Assembly: GCA_031263015.1 (NCBI GenBank)
Contig: JAISGN010000009.1
Span: forward strand, 1-64,000
Reading direction: 5' to 3'
Source of the DNA: Bacteroidales bacterium
GTDB lineage: Bacteria > Bacteroidota > Bacteroidia > Bacteroidales > P3
DNA: 64,000 bases
In this document: piece by piece, positions 17,105 to 27,800 of the stretch
Layout of the letters: each line of letters begins with the position of its first letter
Position numbering within the stretch: position 1 is the first letter of the stretch
Made by a program: the position numbers and the translations under genes
Notes under the pieces: model-generated
What the model was told of the DNA's origin: nothing
What the model saw: the letters and a program-made list of their open reading frames with translations, nothing else
The model's database searches: none

Positions 17105-17140
17105 CTTATTGATAATTTGTTTGTTAAAAATTAGAGGTTG

Positions 17141-17171
17141 CAAAGTTACATTTTTTTTTTGAATTATGCAA
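17141..17171 (-). promoter_or_regulatory. Promoter for 16328-17104
   Basis: The minus-strand -7 box TAACTTTG (17148-17141) and TTG (17171-17169) are separated by 20 bp. The 5' UTR would be about 30 nt. Confidence 0.65.
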
Positions 17172-17300
17172 TTAAAGTGTCCGATGGTCGCCTTTTTATC
17201 AAAATCCATAGCACGGAAATGTATTTATATCATAATCATATCCGATTTTGAAACTTGCAGATAAGCAATGGCTAAAACATTAGTGCGTATCGTTTTAACA

Positions 17301-17416
17301 TTGCTTCCTTTGGCAAAAATGAAAGGCTGTTTCATTTTATCCAAACAGCCTTTTAGAAAAATAAAACAGCCTTTCATTCGCACCAAACAGCGTTTGGTAA
17401 AAATGATACGCCGTCC
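17301..17416. repeat. 21-bp phased repeat cluster, 4 good and 2 degenerate cores
   Basis: Clear cores start at 17322, 17343, 17364 and 17385. Degenerate ones lie in phase at 17301 and 17406. The gap 17105-17467 otherwise holds only the promoter above. Confidence 0.85.
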
Positions 17417-17467
17417 GACAAAAACGAATGCGGAAATGATTAGGGCAAAATGAGGGAATATGAATTT

Positions 17468-18493
17468 TTAATAAAGGATTTTGAAAACCAATTCTTTTAA
17501 CAAATCGCCGTCAGTTGCCATCGGCGAATTATTAACGCCTTTGCTTTTCATATCATATTCTCTTATGGCGGCAATGATTGAGAACAATTTCGGCAAAGGA
17601 TAGATGAATGCTGCGGAACGATAGTTGTCGGTCATAAAAACAGGTACGCCTGTCGCATGAGCAATATTCGTACTTGATTTTTCAGCCAATTGCGACACTT
17701 TTATCACCTTTACGAAATATGAAAAGAGGTTCGGCAATATCATTTGAATGGGATAGTCCTTCGGATTAGCGGCAAAATGAGCCACAATCCTGTTTGCCTT
17801 CGCTATATTGCGTTTTGCCAATGCTTCCTGCAACTCAAAAACATTATAGTTCTTGCTAACGCCGATATAATTCTTCACATCGGCAAGAGTAATTAAGGGT
17901 TGCTTTAAGTTTAAAGCAAGTTTTGATATTTCGTTGCTTATCTTCTGCAAATCGTTACCAAGCAATTCGGCAATGATTTGAGATACGCCGGCTTCGGCTC
18001 TTAGGTTTTCCTGCCTCAAATGGTCATCTATCCACGCAGGAACTTTACTCTCGTAAATGGTTTTTGATTCAAAGACAATGCCCTTTGATGCTATTGCTTT
18101 CTTTGCAGCAGCCGGAAACGTATCGCTTTTGTTGCAGATGACCATTGTTGTTTGCGGATTAGGATTTTGAAGATACACGATGGCTTTTTCAAACAAACGC
18201 TTATCTGCTATTTGAGCTTCCTTAATTATTACAAGCCTTCGTTCTGCAAAAACAGGGTATTGTCTTGCCGTAGCAATGATTTCTTCTACTACTAAGTCCT
18301 TTCCATAGACTATTGTTTGATTAAAATCTTTTTCTTCTTCTTTTAAAACCGATTCAAACAAGGAACATAATTTGTCAATGTAATAAGGTTCGCTTCCTGT
18401 GAGCAAATAAATCGGATAAAGGTCGTTTGAGGTTATTTGCAAGCAAATATTGTCGTATGAGGACGAGGTATTTTCTTTTTTTGTCTTTGCCAT
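17468..18493 (-). CDS. holA: DNA polymerase III subunit delta
   Basis: 341 residues. This clamp-loader subunit opens the beta clamp. Typical features: N-terminal LYPIYLLTGSEPYYIDKLC, FNQTIVYGKDLVVEEIIATA, RQYPVFAERRLVIIKEAQ, then AAA+-like domain II and the helical collar with ELLGNDLQKISNEISKLAL. No Walker A is expected in delta. A -7 box (rc of CAAAAGTA, 18502-18509) lies about 9 bp upstream of the ATG, so the mRNA is probably leaderless or nearly so. Confidence 0.93.
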   Translation of the reverse strand: MAKTKKENTSSSYDNICLQITSNDLYPIYLLTGSEPYYIDKLCSLFESVLKEEEKDFNQTIVYGKDLVVEEIIATARQYPVFAERRLVIIKEAQIADKRLFEKAIVYLQNPNPQTTMVICNKSDTFPAAAKKAIASKGIVFESKTIYESKVPAWIDDHLRQENLRAEAGVSQIIAELLGNDLQKISNEISKLALNLKQPLITLADVKNYIGVSKNYNVFELQEALAKRNIAKANRIVAHFAANPKDYPIQMILPNLFSYFVKVIKVSQLAEKSSTNIAHATGVPVFMTDNYRSAAFIYPLPKLFSIIAAIREYDMKSKGVNNSPMATDGDLLKELVFKILY

Positions 18494-18580
18494 AAGTGAA
18501 GCAAAAGTAATAAAATCTCTATCAAAGTATGAGTTAGGTGGTTAAAATTTGATAAAAACAACATAAAATCATAAAAAATG

Positions 18581-18611
18581 TTGCGTATATCAAATAATTG
18601 TTGTAATTTTG
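18581..18611 (+). promoter_or_regulatory. Promoter for the M23/LysM peptidase
   Basis: TTG (18581-18583), a 20-nt spacer and TAATTTTG (18604-18611). Transcription should begin near 18617, which rules out the upstream TTG at 18609 as start codon. Confidence 0.65.
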
Positions 18612-18641
18612 CCGTTTAGGAATCAATATTTTATTGAAAGA

Positions 18642-19631
18642 ATGCAATACATTATGATAAGAAAATCAGCAAGTATCTCTTTGGTTATGTTTTTGTTGCT
18701 ATCAATATCGGCAACGGCACAGATACACGAACGAGGTATGATGAGAAACAGAACAAATGTTGAAACCAATGCCTCAAATTATACTGTTGGGCTGTTAAAT
18801 GATACGAATAAAATAAAGAATAACCCGTTAGATTTTATTTCTCAGCCTACTTATGTGATTGATGAGAACGATGCGGCTGCCGAAAGCGAAGATGATATTC
18901 TTTATGCTTCATTTGACGAAAATGCTATCCACTATCCTAAATTTGATTACTCAAATCTCGTTGGCACTATCCCCGTTAAATTGCTCCCTAACAAGAACGA
19001 AAAGTTTGTTTGCCCCAAAGAAAGTATCTTAACCTCACATTTCGGACCGCGAAGACGCGGTTGGCATTACGGAGTGGATATTGCATTACACGTAGGCGAC
19101 CCAATCAAAGCAATGTTTAATGGTAAGGTTCGCGTCACAAAAGCAACCCGTCAATCGGGAGGCTATGGCAATTTGGTTGTTATCAGACATGACAACGGGC
19201 TTGAGACATATTACGGACACCTTTCAAGGATTGATGTAGAACCGGGTCAGCAAGTAGAGGCAGGAGACATAATAGGATTGGGCGGAAGCACGGGAAGATC
19301 GTCCGGACCTCATCTTCATCTTGAAATACGTTATCTTGGCGCCGCTCTAAATCCGGAAGATGTGATTGATTTCTCAAAGTTTGAATTGAAGAACGAAACA
19401 TTGGAAATAACAAAGAATAGTTTCCGTAAGACAAGTCGCCATTCCAATTCATCTTTGGCAAAGAACGACAGATACAAATCAACGAAGAGCGGACGTTATT
19501 ACACCGTTCGCAAGGGCGATACCCTCTCTTCTATTGCTCAACGCAACAATACAACGGTTCGCAAACTGACTGCGCTGAACAATATCAAGGGTAACCAAAT
19601 CAGAGCAGGACAAAAACTCAAAATAAGGTAG
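18642..19631 (+). CDS. M23 family peptidase with LysM domain
   Basis: 329 residues (the Met at 18654 is an equal alternative). Signal peptide MIRKSASISLVMFLLLSISATAQ. The M23 domain (about residues 115-235) has the zinc motifs HYGVDI (HxxxD) and HLHLEIR (HxH). A C-terminal LysM (about 285-329: YYTVRKGDTLSSIAQ.. to IRAGQKLKIR) binds peptidoglycan. It is likely a periplasmic D,D-endopeptidase cutting peptidoglycan cross-links, or an activator if inactive; the metal ligands look intact. Confidence 0.92.
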   Translation: MQYIMIRKSASISLVMFLLLSISATAQIHERGMMRNRTNVETNASNYTVGLLNDTNKIKNNPLDFISQPTYVIDENDAAAESEDDILYASFDENAIHYPKFDYSNLVGTIPVKLLPNKNEKFVCPKESILTSHFGPRRRGWHYGVDIALHVGDPIKAMFNGKVRVTKATRQSGGYGNLVVIRHDNGLETYYGHLSRIDVEPGQQVEAGDIIGLGGSTGRSSGPHLHLEIRYLGAALNPEDVIDFSKFELKNETLEITKNSFRKTSRHSNSSLAKNDRYKSTKSGRYYTVRKGDTLSSIAQRNNTTVRKLTALNNIKGNQIRAGQKLKIR

Positions 19632-19665
19632 AATATTTTTTTCTTTATATTATAATAGATTATGA

Positions 19666-19749
19666 CGACAGCCTTTCATTCAACCGAAAGGCTGTTTTAT
19701 TTTTACAAAACAGCGTTTTATTTTTGCCAAAGGCTGTAATATTTTTATA
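19666..19749. repeat. 21-bp phased repeat cluster, 4 cores
   Basis: Cores start at 19666 (degenerate, CGACAGCCTTT), 19687, 19708 and 19729. The rest of the gap 19632-19951 holds only a promoter. Confidence 0.88.
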
Positions 19750-19825
19750 TGGCTTGATTTTCTGCCGACAAAACCTAAAAATGCGATAACAAAACGGCTA
19801 TCTCCCGCATTTTTATTTCAATTTA

Positions 19826-19854
19826 TTGTAATTAGAAGAAATTTTGTATCTTTG
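19826..19854 (+). promoter_or_regulatory. Promoter for the PorE-like gene
   Basis: TTG (19826-19828), an 18-nt spacer and TATCTTTG (19847-19854), leaving a 5' UTR of about 90 nt before ATG 19952. Confidence 0.6.
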
Positions 19855-19951
19855 TAACCTCATTTCCAAACGATTTTTTGCAATATTATTTGCATTAAAT
19901 CGTTATTGGAATTGTTGAGACATTAAAAATGCTAACAATTATAAGAAACGT

Positions 19952-22600
19952 ATGAACTTAAAGAATGTTTTTGTCTTTTTAATTGCAGGATTGCTCGCCT
20001 CAGGCGTCTATGCCCAAAAACGAAGTTTGACAGAACAAGCCGATGATGCCTATATCTCGCAACAATATGTTAAGGCTGTGGAACTTTATAAGAAAGCATA
20101 CTCCAAAGTCAAGGCAAACAGGCAGGAAAAAGACCGCATTTTATTCCAAACCGCAGAATGCTACAGATTAATAGACAATAAAACCGAAGCAATTAAGACA
20201 TACAAGCGTTTAGTTACCGCAGGATATTATTCGGCTCAACCGAAAATTTTCCTTTACCTTGCCGACTTGCAACGATTTGAAGCCGACTGGGATAATTCCG
20301 AAGCAAATTATAGAGAATATCTCAAATTAGTTCCCAATGACGTGTTAGCAAAGCAACGATTGGCGTCAATACCGATGGCAAAGCAATGGGTAAATCATCC
20401 GACTATGCATCAAATCCGCAACGAGAAAGCAGTAAATACGGAATGGAATGATTGGGGACCACATTTTGCGAGCAACGAAGATAAAAACAATATAACATTC
20501 ACCTCTTCTCGCCCAAGCGAGGAACAAAGTGAGAAAGATGCATGGACAGGTCAGTATTTCTCCGACATTTACACTGCTACAAAACAATCGGACGGCTCTC
20601 TGGGCGAACCGACCCTGCTTAGCATAGAAGATGTTAATACTTCCGTCAATGAAGGTGAGTTGATAATGCTCATAAACGGCAAAACAAACAATATTTACTT
20701 CTCTCGCTGTAATGTAAAAGATAAAACACATCAAACATGTGCCATTTACATGACGCCAATAGTGCAAAGCAAAAAGGGAAAAGCCAAAAAGACAACCAAA
20801 AAAGCCACTACATCAAAAACAGACAACAAAAATACTAACGATAATGCTGCAAAATCAGATTCAAAGGATGATGCGGAAAATTCTACCTTTGTAAAGATAG
20901 ATTTAGGCGATACTAATTACAATTATCTTCACCCTGCCGTTACATCCGATGAGCTAACAATCTATTTTGCGTCCGATAGACCGGGAGGAGAAGGCGATTA
21001 TGATTTATGGAAAGCGACAAGAAAGTCGGTTGATGAGCCTTTCGGCAACGTACAAAACCTTGGAAAAGTAATAAACACGCCCGGAAAAGAAGAGTTCCCT
21101 ATTCTAAGAACAGATACACGGCTTTATTTTTCTTCCGACGGGCATCCCGGCTTGGGAGGCTTGGATTTATTTTATTCAGACAATGTTAATGGGCAATGGA
21201 ATGAGCCTTCCAATCTGCAATATCCTATCAACAGCCCTTCGGACGAAATAAGTATCATCTTTAATGAAGCAGAAAGTGCAACGGTTGCCACTTCCGAATC
21301 GGGATATTTTGCTTCCAATCGTGCAGGTGGCATTGGCGGCGACGATATCTACTCTTTCTACCGCTCACCTATGCTTTTCACTCTCACAGGTAAGGTTCGC
21401 GATGACAAATCTATGCAACCCATTGCATCAGCCAAAGTAAAACTTATCGGAGATGATAAATCCGTGCTTGAAACTCGCACAGACAGAAAAGGCGTATATG
21501 CTTTCAACGCCGAACAAGTAAAGTACAATGTAAATTATCGCATTCAGGTGGCGCAGGTTGATTATTTTAATACGGAAGGAACTGAAAGTACGGTCGGCTT
21601 AACAACAAGCAAAGACATGATTCACGATTTCAAATTGATACCAATACCTAAGGATCCGGTCGTTCTGCCTGAGATTCGCTACGATTTATCTCGCTGGGAA
21701 TTAAAAGACCAATATCAGGACTCGCTTTCCGACTTACTTATAATACTCGTAAATAATCCGAACTACGTAATAGAACTCGGCTCGCACACAGATAGTCGTC
21801 CTTTCCCAACATTAACTAACGATACTTTGTCTCAAAGACGTGCGGAATCGGTTGTTGATTTCCTTCACAAGAGAGGAATAGAATTTGAACGCCTTGTTGC
21901 AAAGGGTTATGGCGATCGCATTCCCCGCACTCTGAAAAGCACGATAACCGTTGAATATAACAAGAAAAAATTCACATTCCCTAATGGCGTTACTCTAACT
22001 GATGCTTATATTGACAGTTTGAAAACGAAAGACGAGAGGGAAGCAGCACATCAACTCAACAGAAGGACGGAATTTAAGGTCTTACGCTCGGATTATATTC
22101 CGCGTGATGTGAGAGATAGCATTGAAGACGCAAAACTCAAAGCTCCGATAGTGAATATGGTCAATGAACAGAAGGATGCCGATATGGATGTGCCGATTAT
22201 CTATACTGATAACCACATCAGACTGACTATGATCAACGGAAAACTCTCTCAACTCTACATTATTTTGAACGGAAAGGCGATTCCGACTATTTATGACGAG
22301 AGATATAAAGATATGGCAGTGTTAGATTGGGATGTTGCAATGGATTTGTTACTCCAAGGCAGGATAAACAAAGACGATTTCGCCGCAAAAGACAAAGCAT
22401 TTGACGAAGACGGCAACATTTTAGACAATTCCGTTCTCACCTTCCGCAGTGCCTACATCGGCAAATACTGGACGGACAGATTTGAAGTTCTTGTGCGCAA
22501 AGGCATGCAGCAGAAAATGATTATCAATCGCAATGGGCTGGCTCAATTCGGTCATTTCACGTTTAACAAACAAAAGGGCGAGATAGTCTTTGACAAATAG
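19952..22600 (+). CDS. PorE-like TPR / PD40 / CRD / OmpA protein
   Basis: 882 residues. Signal peptide MNLKNVFVFLIAGLLASGVYA, then TPR-type helices (25-150), a PD40 propeller (about 160-475; FASDRPGGEGDYDLW and FSSDGHPGLGGLDLFYSD are blade signatures), a carboxypeptidase-regulatory domain (about 475-555) and an OmpA-like peptidoglycan-binding domain (about 570-700; IELGSHTDSRP, LSQRRAESVVDFL). This is the domain order of PorE (PG1058), which ties T9SS to peptidoglycan. A lysine-rich low-complexity insert lies near 272-310. The last 170 residues are extra to that plan and may be a degenerate retropepsin-like domain (see findings). Confidence 0.85.
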   Translation: MNLKNVFVFLIAGLLASGVYAQKRSLTEQADDAYISQQYVKAVELYKKAYSKVKANRQEKDRILFQTAECYRLIDNKTEAIKTYKRLVTAGYYSAQPKIFLYLADLQRFEADWDNSEANYREYLKLVPNDVLAKQRLASIPMAKQWVNHPTMHQIRNEKAVNTEWNDWGPHFASNEDKNNITFTSSRPSEEQSEKDAWTGQYFSDIYTATKQSDGSLGEPTLLSIEDVNTSVNEGELIMLINGKTNNIYFSRCNVKDKTHQTCAIYMTPIVQSKKGKAKKTTKKATTSKTDNKNTNDNAAKSDSKDDAENSTFVKIDLGDTNYNYLHPAVTSDELTIYFASDRPGGEGDYDLWKATRKSVDEPFGNVQNLGKVINTPGKEEFPILRTDTRLYFSSDGHPGLGGLDLFYSDNVNGQWNEPSNLQYPINSPSDEISIIFNEAESATVATSESGYFASNRAGGIGGDDIYSFYRSPMLFTLTGKVRDDKSMQPIASAKVKLIGDDKSVLETRTDRKGVYAFNAEQVKYNVNYRIQVAQVDYFNTEGTESTVGLTTSKDMIHDFKLIPIPKDPVVLPEIRYDLSRWELKDQYQDSLSDLLIILVNNPNYVIELGSHTDSRPFPTLTNDTLSQRRAESVVDFLHKRGIEFERLVAKGYGDRIPRTLKSTITVEYNKKKFTFPNGVTLTDAYIDSLKTKDEREAAHQLNRRTEFKVLRSDYIPRDVRDSIEDAKLKAPIVNMVNEQKDADMDVPIIYTDNHIRLTMINGKLSQLYIILNGKAIPTIYDERYKDMAVLDWDVAMDLLLQGRINKDDFAAKDKAFDEDGNILDNSVLTFRSAYIGKYWTDRFEVLVRKGMQQKMIINRNGLAQFGHFTFNKQKGEIVFDK

Positions 22601-22630
22601 ATTTTCACCTTACAATATAAGGCAAAAACA

Positions 22631-22704
22631 AAACGGCGTTTGGGAAAAATGAAACGCCGTTTCGCTTTTATATTATCAAAGAATATTTTTGCGAAACAGC
22701 CTTT
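22631..22704. repeat. 21-bp phased repeat cluster between convergent genes
   Basis: AAACGGCGTTT (22631) and AAACGCCGTTT (22652) form an 11-bp perfect hairpin. AAACAGCCTTT follows in phase at 22694. The hairpin could serve as a bidirectional terminator. Confidence 0.85.
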
Positions 22705-22713
22705 TAATCGGCA

Positions 22714-23313
22714 TTATAAAGGTTTGATTTCAGTATTAGGTATTGAGGAAATTTTCTTACGAAGAGTGTCGGAAAGGGTACGGCGAACGGAAAATTCAAG
22801 GCTGCATTTCGTATCAAAATTATGGCTTTTGGTGGTGATGTTATGCTCTTTGAAAACCTTCATCACTGCATTCATCGCCGCATAATCAAAGGCAACCATA
22901 AATTTATCTTCCACTATTCGCTCCACAACAGGGGCTGATTCAAGGCAATCGGCTGTCGCTGTTTTATACGCCTGAATCAATCCGCCCACACCAAGTTTCA
23001 CCCCACCGAAATAGCGAACAACAACCACCAAAACATCGGTTAAATCCTTTGAAATCAACTGTCCGTAAATCGGTTTGCCTGCTGAGGACGATGGTTCGCC
23101 GTCATCGTTCATTCTAATCGTCTGTCTGCCGTAGCCAAGTGCGTAAGCATAGCAATGATGTCGGGCATCAAAATATTTCTTCTTTACCTCCGCCAATCGT
23201 TGCTTGACCTCCTCCTCATTTTCCACAGGATAGGCAAGAGCAATGAACTTACTGCCTTTTTCTTTGTAGATACCGCTTGATGGGGATGCGATAGTAAGGT
23301 AAGTATCATTCAT
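22714..23313 (-). CDS. yigZ: YigZ / IMPACT family protein (UPF0029)
   Basis: 199 residues. N-terminal UPF0029 domain: EKGSKFIALAYPVENEEE, ARHHCYAYALG, then the hallmark DDGEPSSSAGKPI and VVVVRYFGGVKLGVGGLI. A short C-terminal DUF1949-like ferredoxin fold follows. The family is related to eukaryotic IMPACT and its bacterial role is unclear, with nucleic-acid or ribosome links suggested. It starts 20 bp after the arginine deiminase gene and is probably co-transcribed. Confidence 0.93.
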   Translation of the reverse strand: MNDTYLTIASPSSGIYKEKGSKFIALAYPVENEEEVKQRLAEVKKKYFDARHHCYAYALGYGRQTIRMNDDGEPSSSAGKPIYGQLISKDLTDVLVVVVRYFGGVKLGVGGLIQAYKTATADCLESAPVVERIVEDKFMVAFDYAAMNAVMKVFKEHNITTKSHNFDTKCSLEFSVRRTLSDTLRKKISSIPNTEIKPL

Positions 23314-23333
23314 TTACGACCGACAGAACGATG

Positions 23334-24560
23334 TTACCAATCAACCTTATCTCTGTTTATCGGCATCGTCATACATCTGGCGCCGCCGCCACCGCGAGGC
23401 AATTCCGCAGCATCAAATATCACAGCAAACTTATTATGTTTGAGCATATCCTCTCTGCCTTTTATCACATCCTTTGCATCAATTATGTCAAATCCTGCTT
23501 GGTTTAATGCCTCTATTGTGTTAGTATTGCGAGCGTAACCAATGATTTTGCCTTCTGCGAGGCAGAAAAAATTCGCTCCCGAGTGCCATTGTTCTCTTTG
23601 TTGGTGCCATAAATCATCTCCTCCGCAGAAAACAGGTTGCAAATCAAAGCCTACATCTTTTGTTGCCGCCAAAAAATTATCTTTTTCATTGTAAGAAATA
23701 TGTCCTTTATCAATTTCTATGTGCCATGTTTGAAGAGAAGGTTCTTTTAGCAAAGGTTCGTAAATCATACACTTATCTCGGTCCAACATTGTGAAGACCA
23801 TATCCAAATGAATGAAGGATTCGGGCGAGTGAGGCAAATCCTGCACTATTATATGCTGATGTTTGAGTGTCTTTGCAAAGTAATCGGCAAGAAATTCCAC
23901 ACCTTGTTTGTTTGTTCGCAAGCCGCAACCTAAGAAAAGCACATCATCTTTTGCAATAAGCACATCTCCTCCCTCTGTTCTCGCATCTGCCGAATATGAA
24001 AGGGGATTTATGGTTTGTGAGGAGAAGATATTTTGAAATATTGCGTCCATTATGAGCGTTTCTCTCTCTCTTACTTTTGATTTCATAGCGTTTATAAGCA
24101 CTCTGTCATACATTGACGAAGATGCATCGCGAGTAAAAAACAGGTTATACAAGGGTCGCAAGATGTAACGCTCCTTTGGTTTTGATTTTATAAAGGAAGC
24201 CTCATCGTAAGTCAAGCCTTCTATCAATATTGTAGCCAATTCATCGGCGGACATATTCATTAGCGGCTCAAAAAGCAACAAACAACGCTCGGAAAACACT
24301 ATCCGTGAAACCAAATCCTTCTTTGCATTCTCATCTTGCAGCGTTTGAGTGAGCAGGTCCTTCACCTGATAAGTCGTAGTCCAGCGTTTAAGCACTTCGG
24401 AAAAGAGAAAATATTCCTTTTGAGCCACATCCATATTAAGCAAGTCGCTATAAAGAGCCTCTTCTATCGTATCGGGCGTCATTTGCTCTATTTCCTTGCC
24501 GGGAGTGTGCAGAATAACGCCGTTTAACTTGCCTATTTCCGAATAAAGATTTATATCCAT
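23334..24560 (-). CDS. arcA: Arginine deiminase
   Basis: 408 residues, standard for ArcA. It hydrolyses arginine to citrulline and ammonia, the first step of the ADI pathway. Motifs: NGVILHTPG near the start, FTRDAS (substrate binding), TEGGDVL, the His of FIHLDMVFTML, and the catalytic Cys396 in GGGGARCMTMPI. Ornithine carbamoyltransferase and carbamate kinase are not beside it. A -7 box (rc of CAAAGATA, 24588-24595) gives a short 5' UTR. Confidence 0.94.
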   Translation of the reverse strand: MDINLYSEIGKLNGVILHTPGKEIEQMTPDTIEEALYSDLLNMDVAQKEYFLFSEVLKRWTTTYQVKDLLTQTLQDENAKKDLVSRIVFSERCLLLFEPLMNMSADELATILIEGLTYDEASFIKSKPKERYILRPLYNLFFTRDASSSMYDRVLINAMKSKVRERETLIMDAIFQNIFSSQTINPLSYSADARTEGGDVLIAKDDVLFLGCGLRTNKQGVEFLADYFAKTLKHQHIIVQDLPHSPESFIHLDMVFTMLDRDKCMIYEPLLKEPSLQTWHIEIDKGHISYNEKDNFLAATKDVGFDLQPVFCGGDDLWHQQREQWHSGANFFCLAEGKIIGYARNTNTIEALNQAGFDIIDAKDVIKGREDMLKHNKFAVIFDAAELPRGGGGARCMTMPINRDKVDW

Positions 24561-24671
24561 ATAATTCTGTTATCAGTGATTAAACGGCAAAGATAATAAA
24601 AAGTATTTAATTGTGCTTATGCCGCAAGAGATATGCGTTTGGCTTTCACCTTGCTTTATTTGCCGAAAATA

Positions 24672-24745
24672 AAACAGCCTTTCATTTTTCCAAAAGGCTG
24701 TTTGGTGCGAGCGAAAGGCTATTTCATTTTTCTAAAACAGCCTCT
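24672..24745. repeat. 21-bp phased repeat cluster, 4 cores
   Basis: Cores start at 24672, 24693, 24714 (AAAGGCTATTT) and 24735 (AAACAGCCTCT). The sequence runs on into GTGTG-AGA-CACAC (24775-24787). Bases 24695-24797 are a gapless near-copy of 34094-34196. Confidence 0.9.
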
Positions 24746-24875
24746 CATAAAAAAATAATGTCAGTTTAATCTCCGTGTGAGACACACCGACACGCACACA
24801 CGCACTTTGAAAAAAAGGAGTCTTCCGTTTTGCAGAATGACTCCTTGGTTAATAATAATAAATGTTGCTTTTGTT

Positions 24876-27800
24876 TTATCTATTTACGATAAACTTTATG
24901 GTTTTGGTCGCACAATCGGTATTACACGTGATATAATATACGCCTTTTGCGAATTGGCTGACGTCTAACAGGATTTTCTGCTGTGAAGGCTTGATGTCCA
25001 TCCTCTCAATGAATTGTCCCAAAGAATTATTGATTGTTATAACGGCTTCCGACGGCACATTGACCGACAGAGTCGCCACATCGGAAGACGGATTCGGTGA
25101 TATGGACAATGAAATGACGTTAGCCTCAATATCTGTCAGCGAATTGCAGGCAGGAGTTGTGAATGTAATTTCGTCAAAGGAGTATTCGTTGCCGCCCGAC
25201 ATAGCAAAAGCATGAACGTAGTAAGTTGTGGATGCGTCAAGATTGCCGATTGTTGCAGAGAAACCGCCGATTGTTCCGTTCCAACTTGCTGTGATTGTAC
25301 TGAAATTTGTCGGCAATGTGATAGCACCTTCTTTGCTGTACCAGAAACCAACAGAATCAATACCGATATTGCCTAAATTGCTAATTGTTCCGTAGAATGT
25401 TGCCGATATTTGGTTGTTTGAGCAAACCGCAATCGCACTATCCGTATTCACAACAGGCTCTACGGCGTCCGGATTCAAGGTTGTGAAGTTGTTTTCAGCA
25501 CCGAAAATCGTGTCTGTCGCATTTACCGCATACGCTTTGAAGGTATAATTTGTGCTTGCCGTAAGATTTGTCAATGATGCTGTGATTACTGACGTTCCTG
25601 TCGCAGATGCATCCGACCAAGCGGCGTTTGCGGTTATTTTATACTTGAATCCTCTTGCCGAAACAGGATTAGTGCCTTCCGTTATCGTGCCATTGAGCGT
25701 TGCTGTCGCTTGTGTTACGTTTGTTGCCGCATTTGTTGTTACTGTTGTAGGCACATCGGACAATGTTGTGAAGGATTGTTCGTTTCCATAGGTCGTATCA
25801 CCGCCCGCAACCGCATAAGCCTTGAATTCATAGTTGGTATTAGGTGTAAGATTATTTGCGATGGATGTTATGGTTGTTGTTCCTACCGCTACCGAATTTG
25901 ACCATGAATCAGCGGAAGCAGATAGCCTGTACTTAAAGCCTCGTATTGTGATGGTATTCGTACCTTGTGCCACCGTGCCGTTTAGAGTTGCTGTCGTTTG
26001 TGTTACGTTTGTTGCAGCATTTGTTGTTACTGTCGGCGCAATGGTTTGTAATGTCGTAAATGAAAGTTCGTCTCCGTAAGTCGTATCGCCGCCTGCAACC
26101 GCATAAGCCTTGAATGTGTAGTTTGTATTAGGATTAAGAGCGGTTAAGGCTGATGTTATGGTTGTTGTTCCTACGGCTACCGAATTTGTCCAAGTAGTTG
26201 CTGAGGTTTCTTTGTACTTAAAGCCCCGTACTGTGATGGTATGCGTGCCTTGTGTAACATATCCTCTCAATGTTGCTGTCGTTTGTGTTACGTTTGTTGC
26301 GACCATGGTTGTGCAGGTAGGAGGAACGATTTGTGATGTCGTAAATGAAAGTTCGTTTCCATAGGTCGTATCGCCGCTTGCAACAGCATAAGCCTTGAAT
26401 GTGTAGTTTGTGTTAGATGTAAGAGCGGTTAAGACGGATGTTATGGTTGTTGTTCCTACCGCTACCACATTTGACCATGAGGTTGCTGAGGTTTCTTTGT
26501 ACTTAAAGCCTCTTGCTGTTACTGTATTTTGTCCTTGTGTAACCGTTCCGTTCAATGTAGCGGATGATTCTGTTATATTGCTTGCCGCAACAGTTGTAAC
26601 AATAATGGGAGTTATTACTTCACAATTAGTAATGAATGTTGCAATAGGATTAGTCAAATATGAGATATTAGAAGAGCCTACATCACCAATATCTACATTA
26701 TATACATTCGTGCCATTCGGTGCAATTAGAGCAAAACCTATCTCTTCCTGATAATTACCTCCGTTCCACTCAATTGTTGTTGATACATTACCGCAAAGAC
26801 TTATCGTTAGCGTATCAGTAGTAAGTGTATAGGAAAGATTATGATTTGTTGCCGCTAATTGTCCCTTTTCTATGCCATTTTGTTTTATACTTACATAGCC
26901 ACCATTCCAGCCATCACCATAACTATCTTTTGCTATCAATTTATATGTACATTGGTCAGCAGCTTCACATAGCGGAGTAGAGAACTGCAATGTGTCCCAA
27001 TCACTATAATTGCCATTTTCGCAATTTGACCTCACTACAATAATATAACTTGTGCCTGCAGTCAAATTTGTATCGGATGCATTAGTTTGCGTTATGTTCT
27101 GACCAGAATAACTTATTGCTCCATCATTAGTCTGTACCTTCGCATCATAATAAGTTGCAGGTGTTGCATTCCAACTAAACGACACACTCGTTGGCGTAAG
27201 ATTTGTTATAGTTATTGTTCCTGGTGAAGGACATTCGTCTTCCAATGTTTGCATACCTGCAAGAGCGTTTATCTTGCCATATCCCCATGTATTATTAGGC
27301 AAAGATGAGCCTGTTAAAGAATCGGTCGTTGAATGATCTTGCAGCAGACTTATAATATTTGCAGGTGTTAAAGTAGGGTCTCTTTGCAACCACAAAGCAA
27401 TAACCCCGGTAGCAAAAGGAGCAGACATGGATGTTCCTCGCATAATTCCATAATACCAGTTCGTTCCACCTTGTGTTTCTGTTGCCGTAATCATTTGGCT
27501 GGAATATGGATCGCTAACATCGTAACTGTAATTACTATACGAAGAAACAATTGCCTGACCTGGTGCAGCAATATTAGGTTTTATTCTTCCATCAGCCGTA
27601 GGTCCTTTACTTGAAAAACTTGCTATATCATTATTTGTAGCATTTGGATAATGATATGTAGATCCCCCTATCGTACTCCATGATTTCTTTGATACGTATG
27701 CACCTACCGAAATAGAATTGTAACCGGTAGCAATACTATTGATTGTTTGATTTGTTGAACCGGCAGTAAAGCCCGCAGGCACATCTGTAGCAAACGCATA

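Noticed and set aside
17268..17453. Open frame of 61 codons rich in K, Q and F between two leftward genes
   Set aside because: It is the 21-bp repeat cluster read in an open frame; no start signal and no homology pattern other than the repeat heptad.
25500..26610. Rightward open frames of 60-110 codons opposite the FN3 repeats
   Set aside because: They mirror the repeat periodicity of the real leftward gene and have no start signals or domain pattern.
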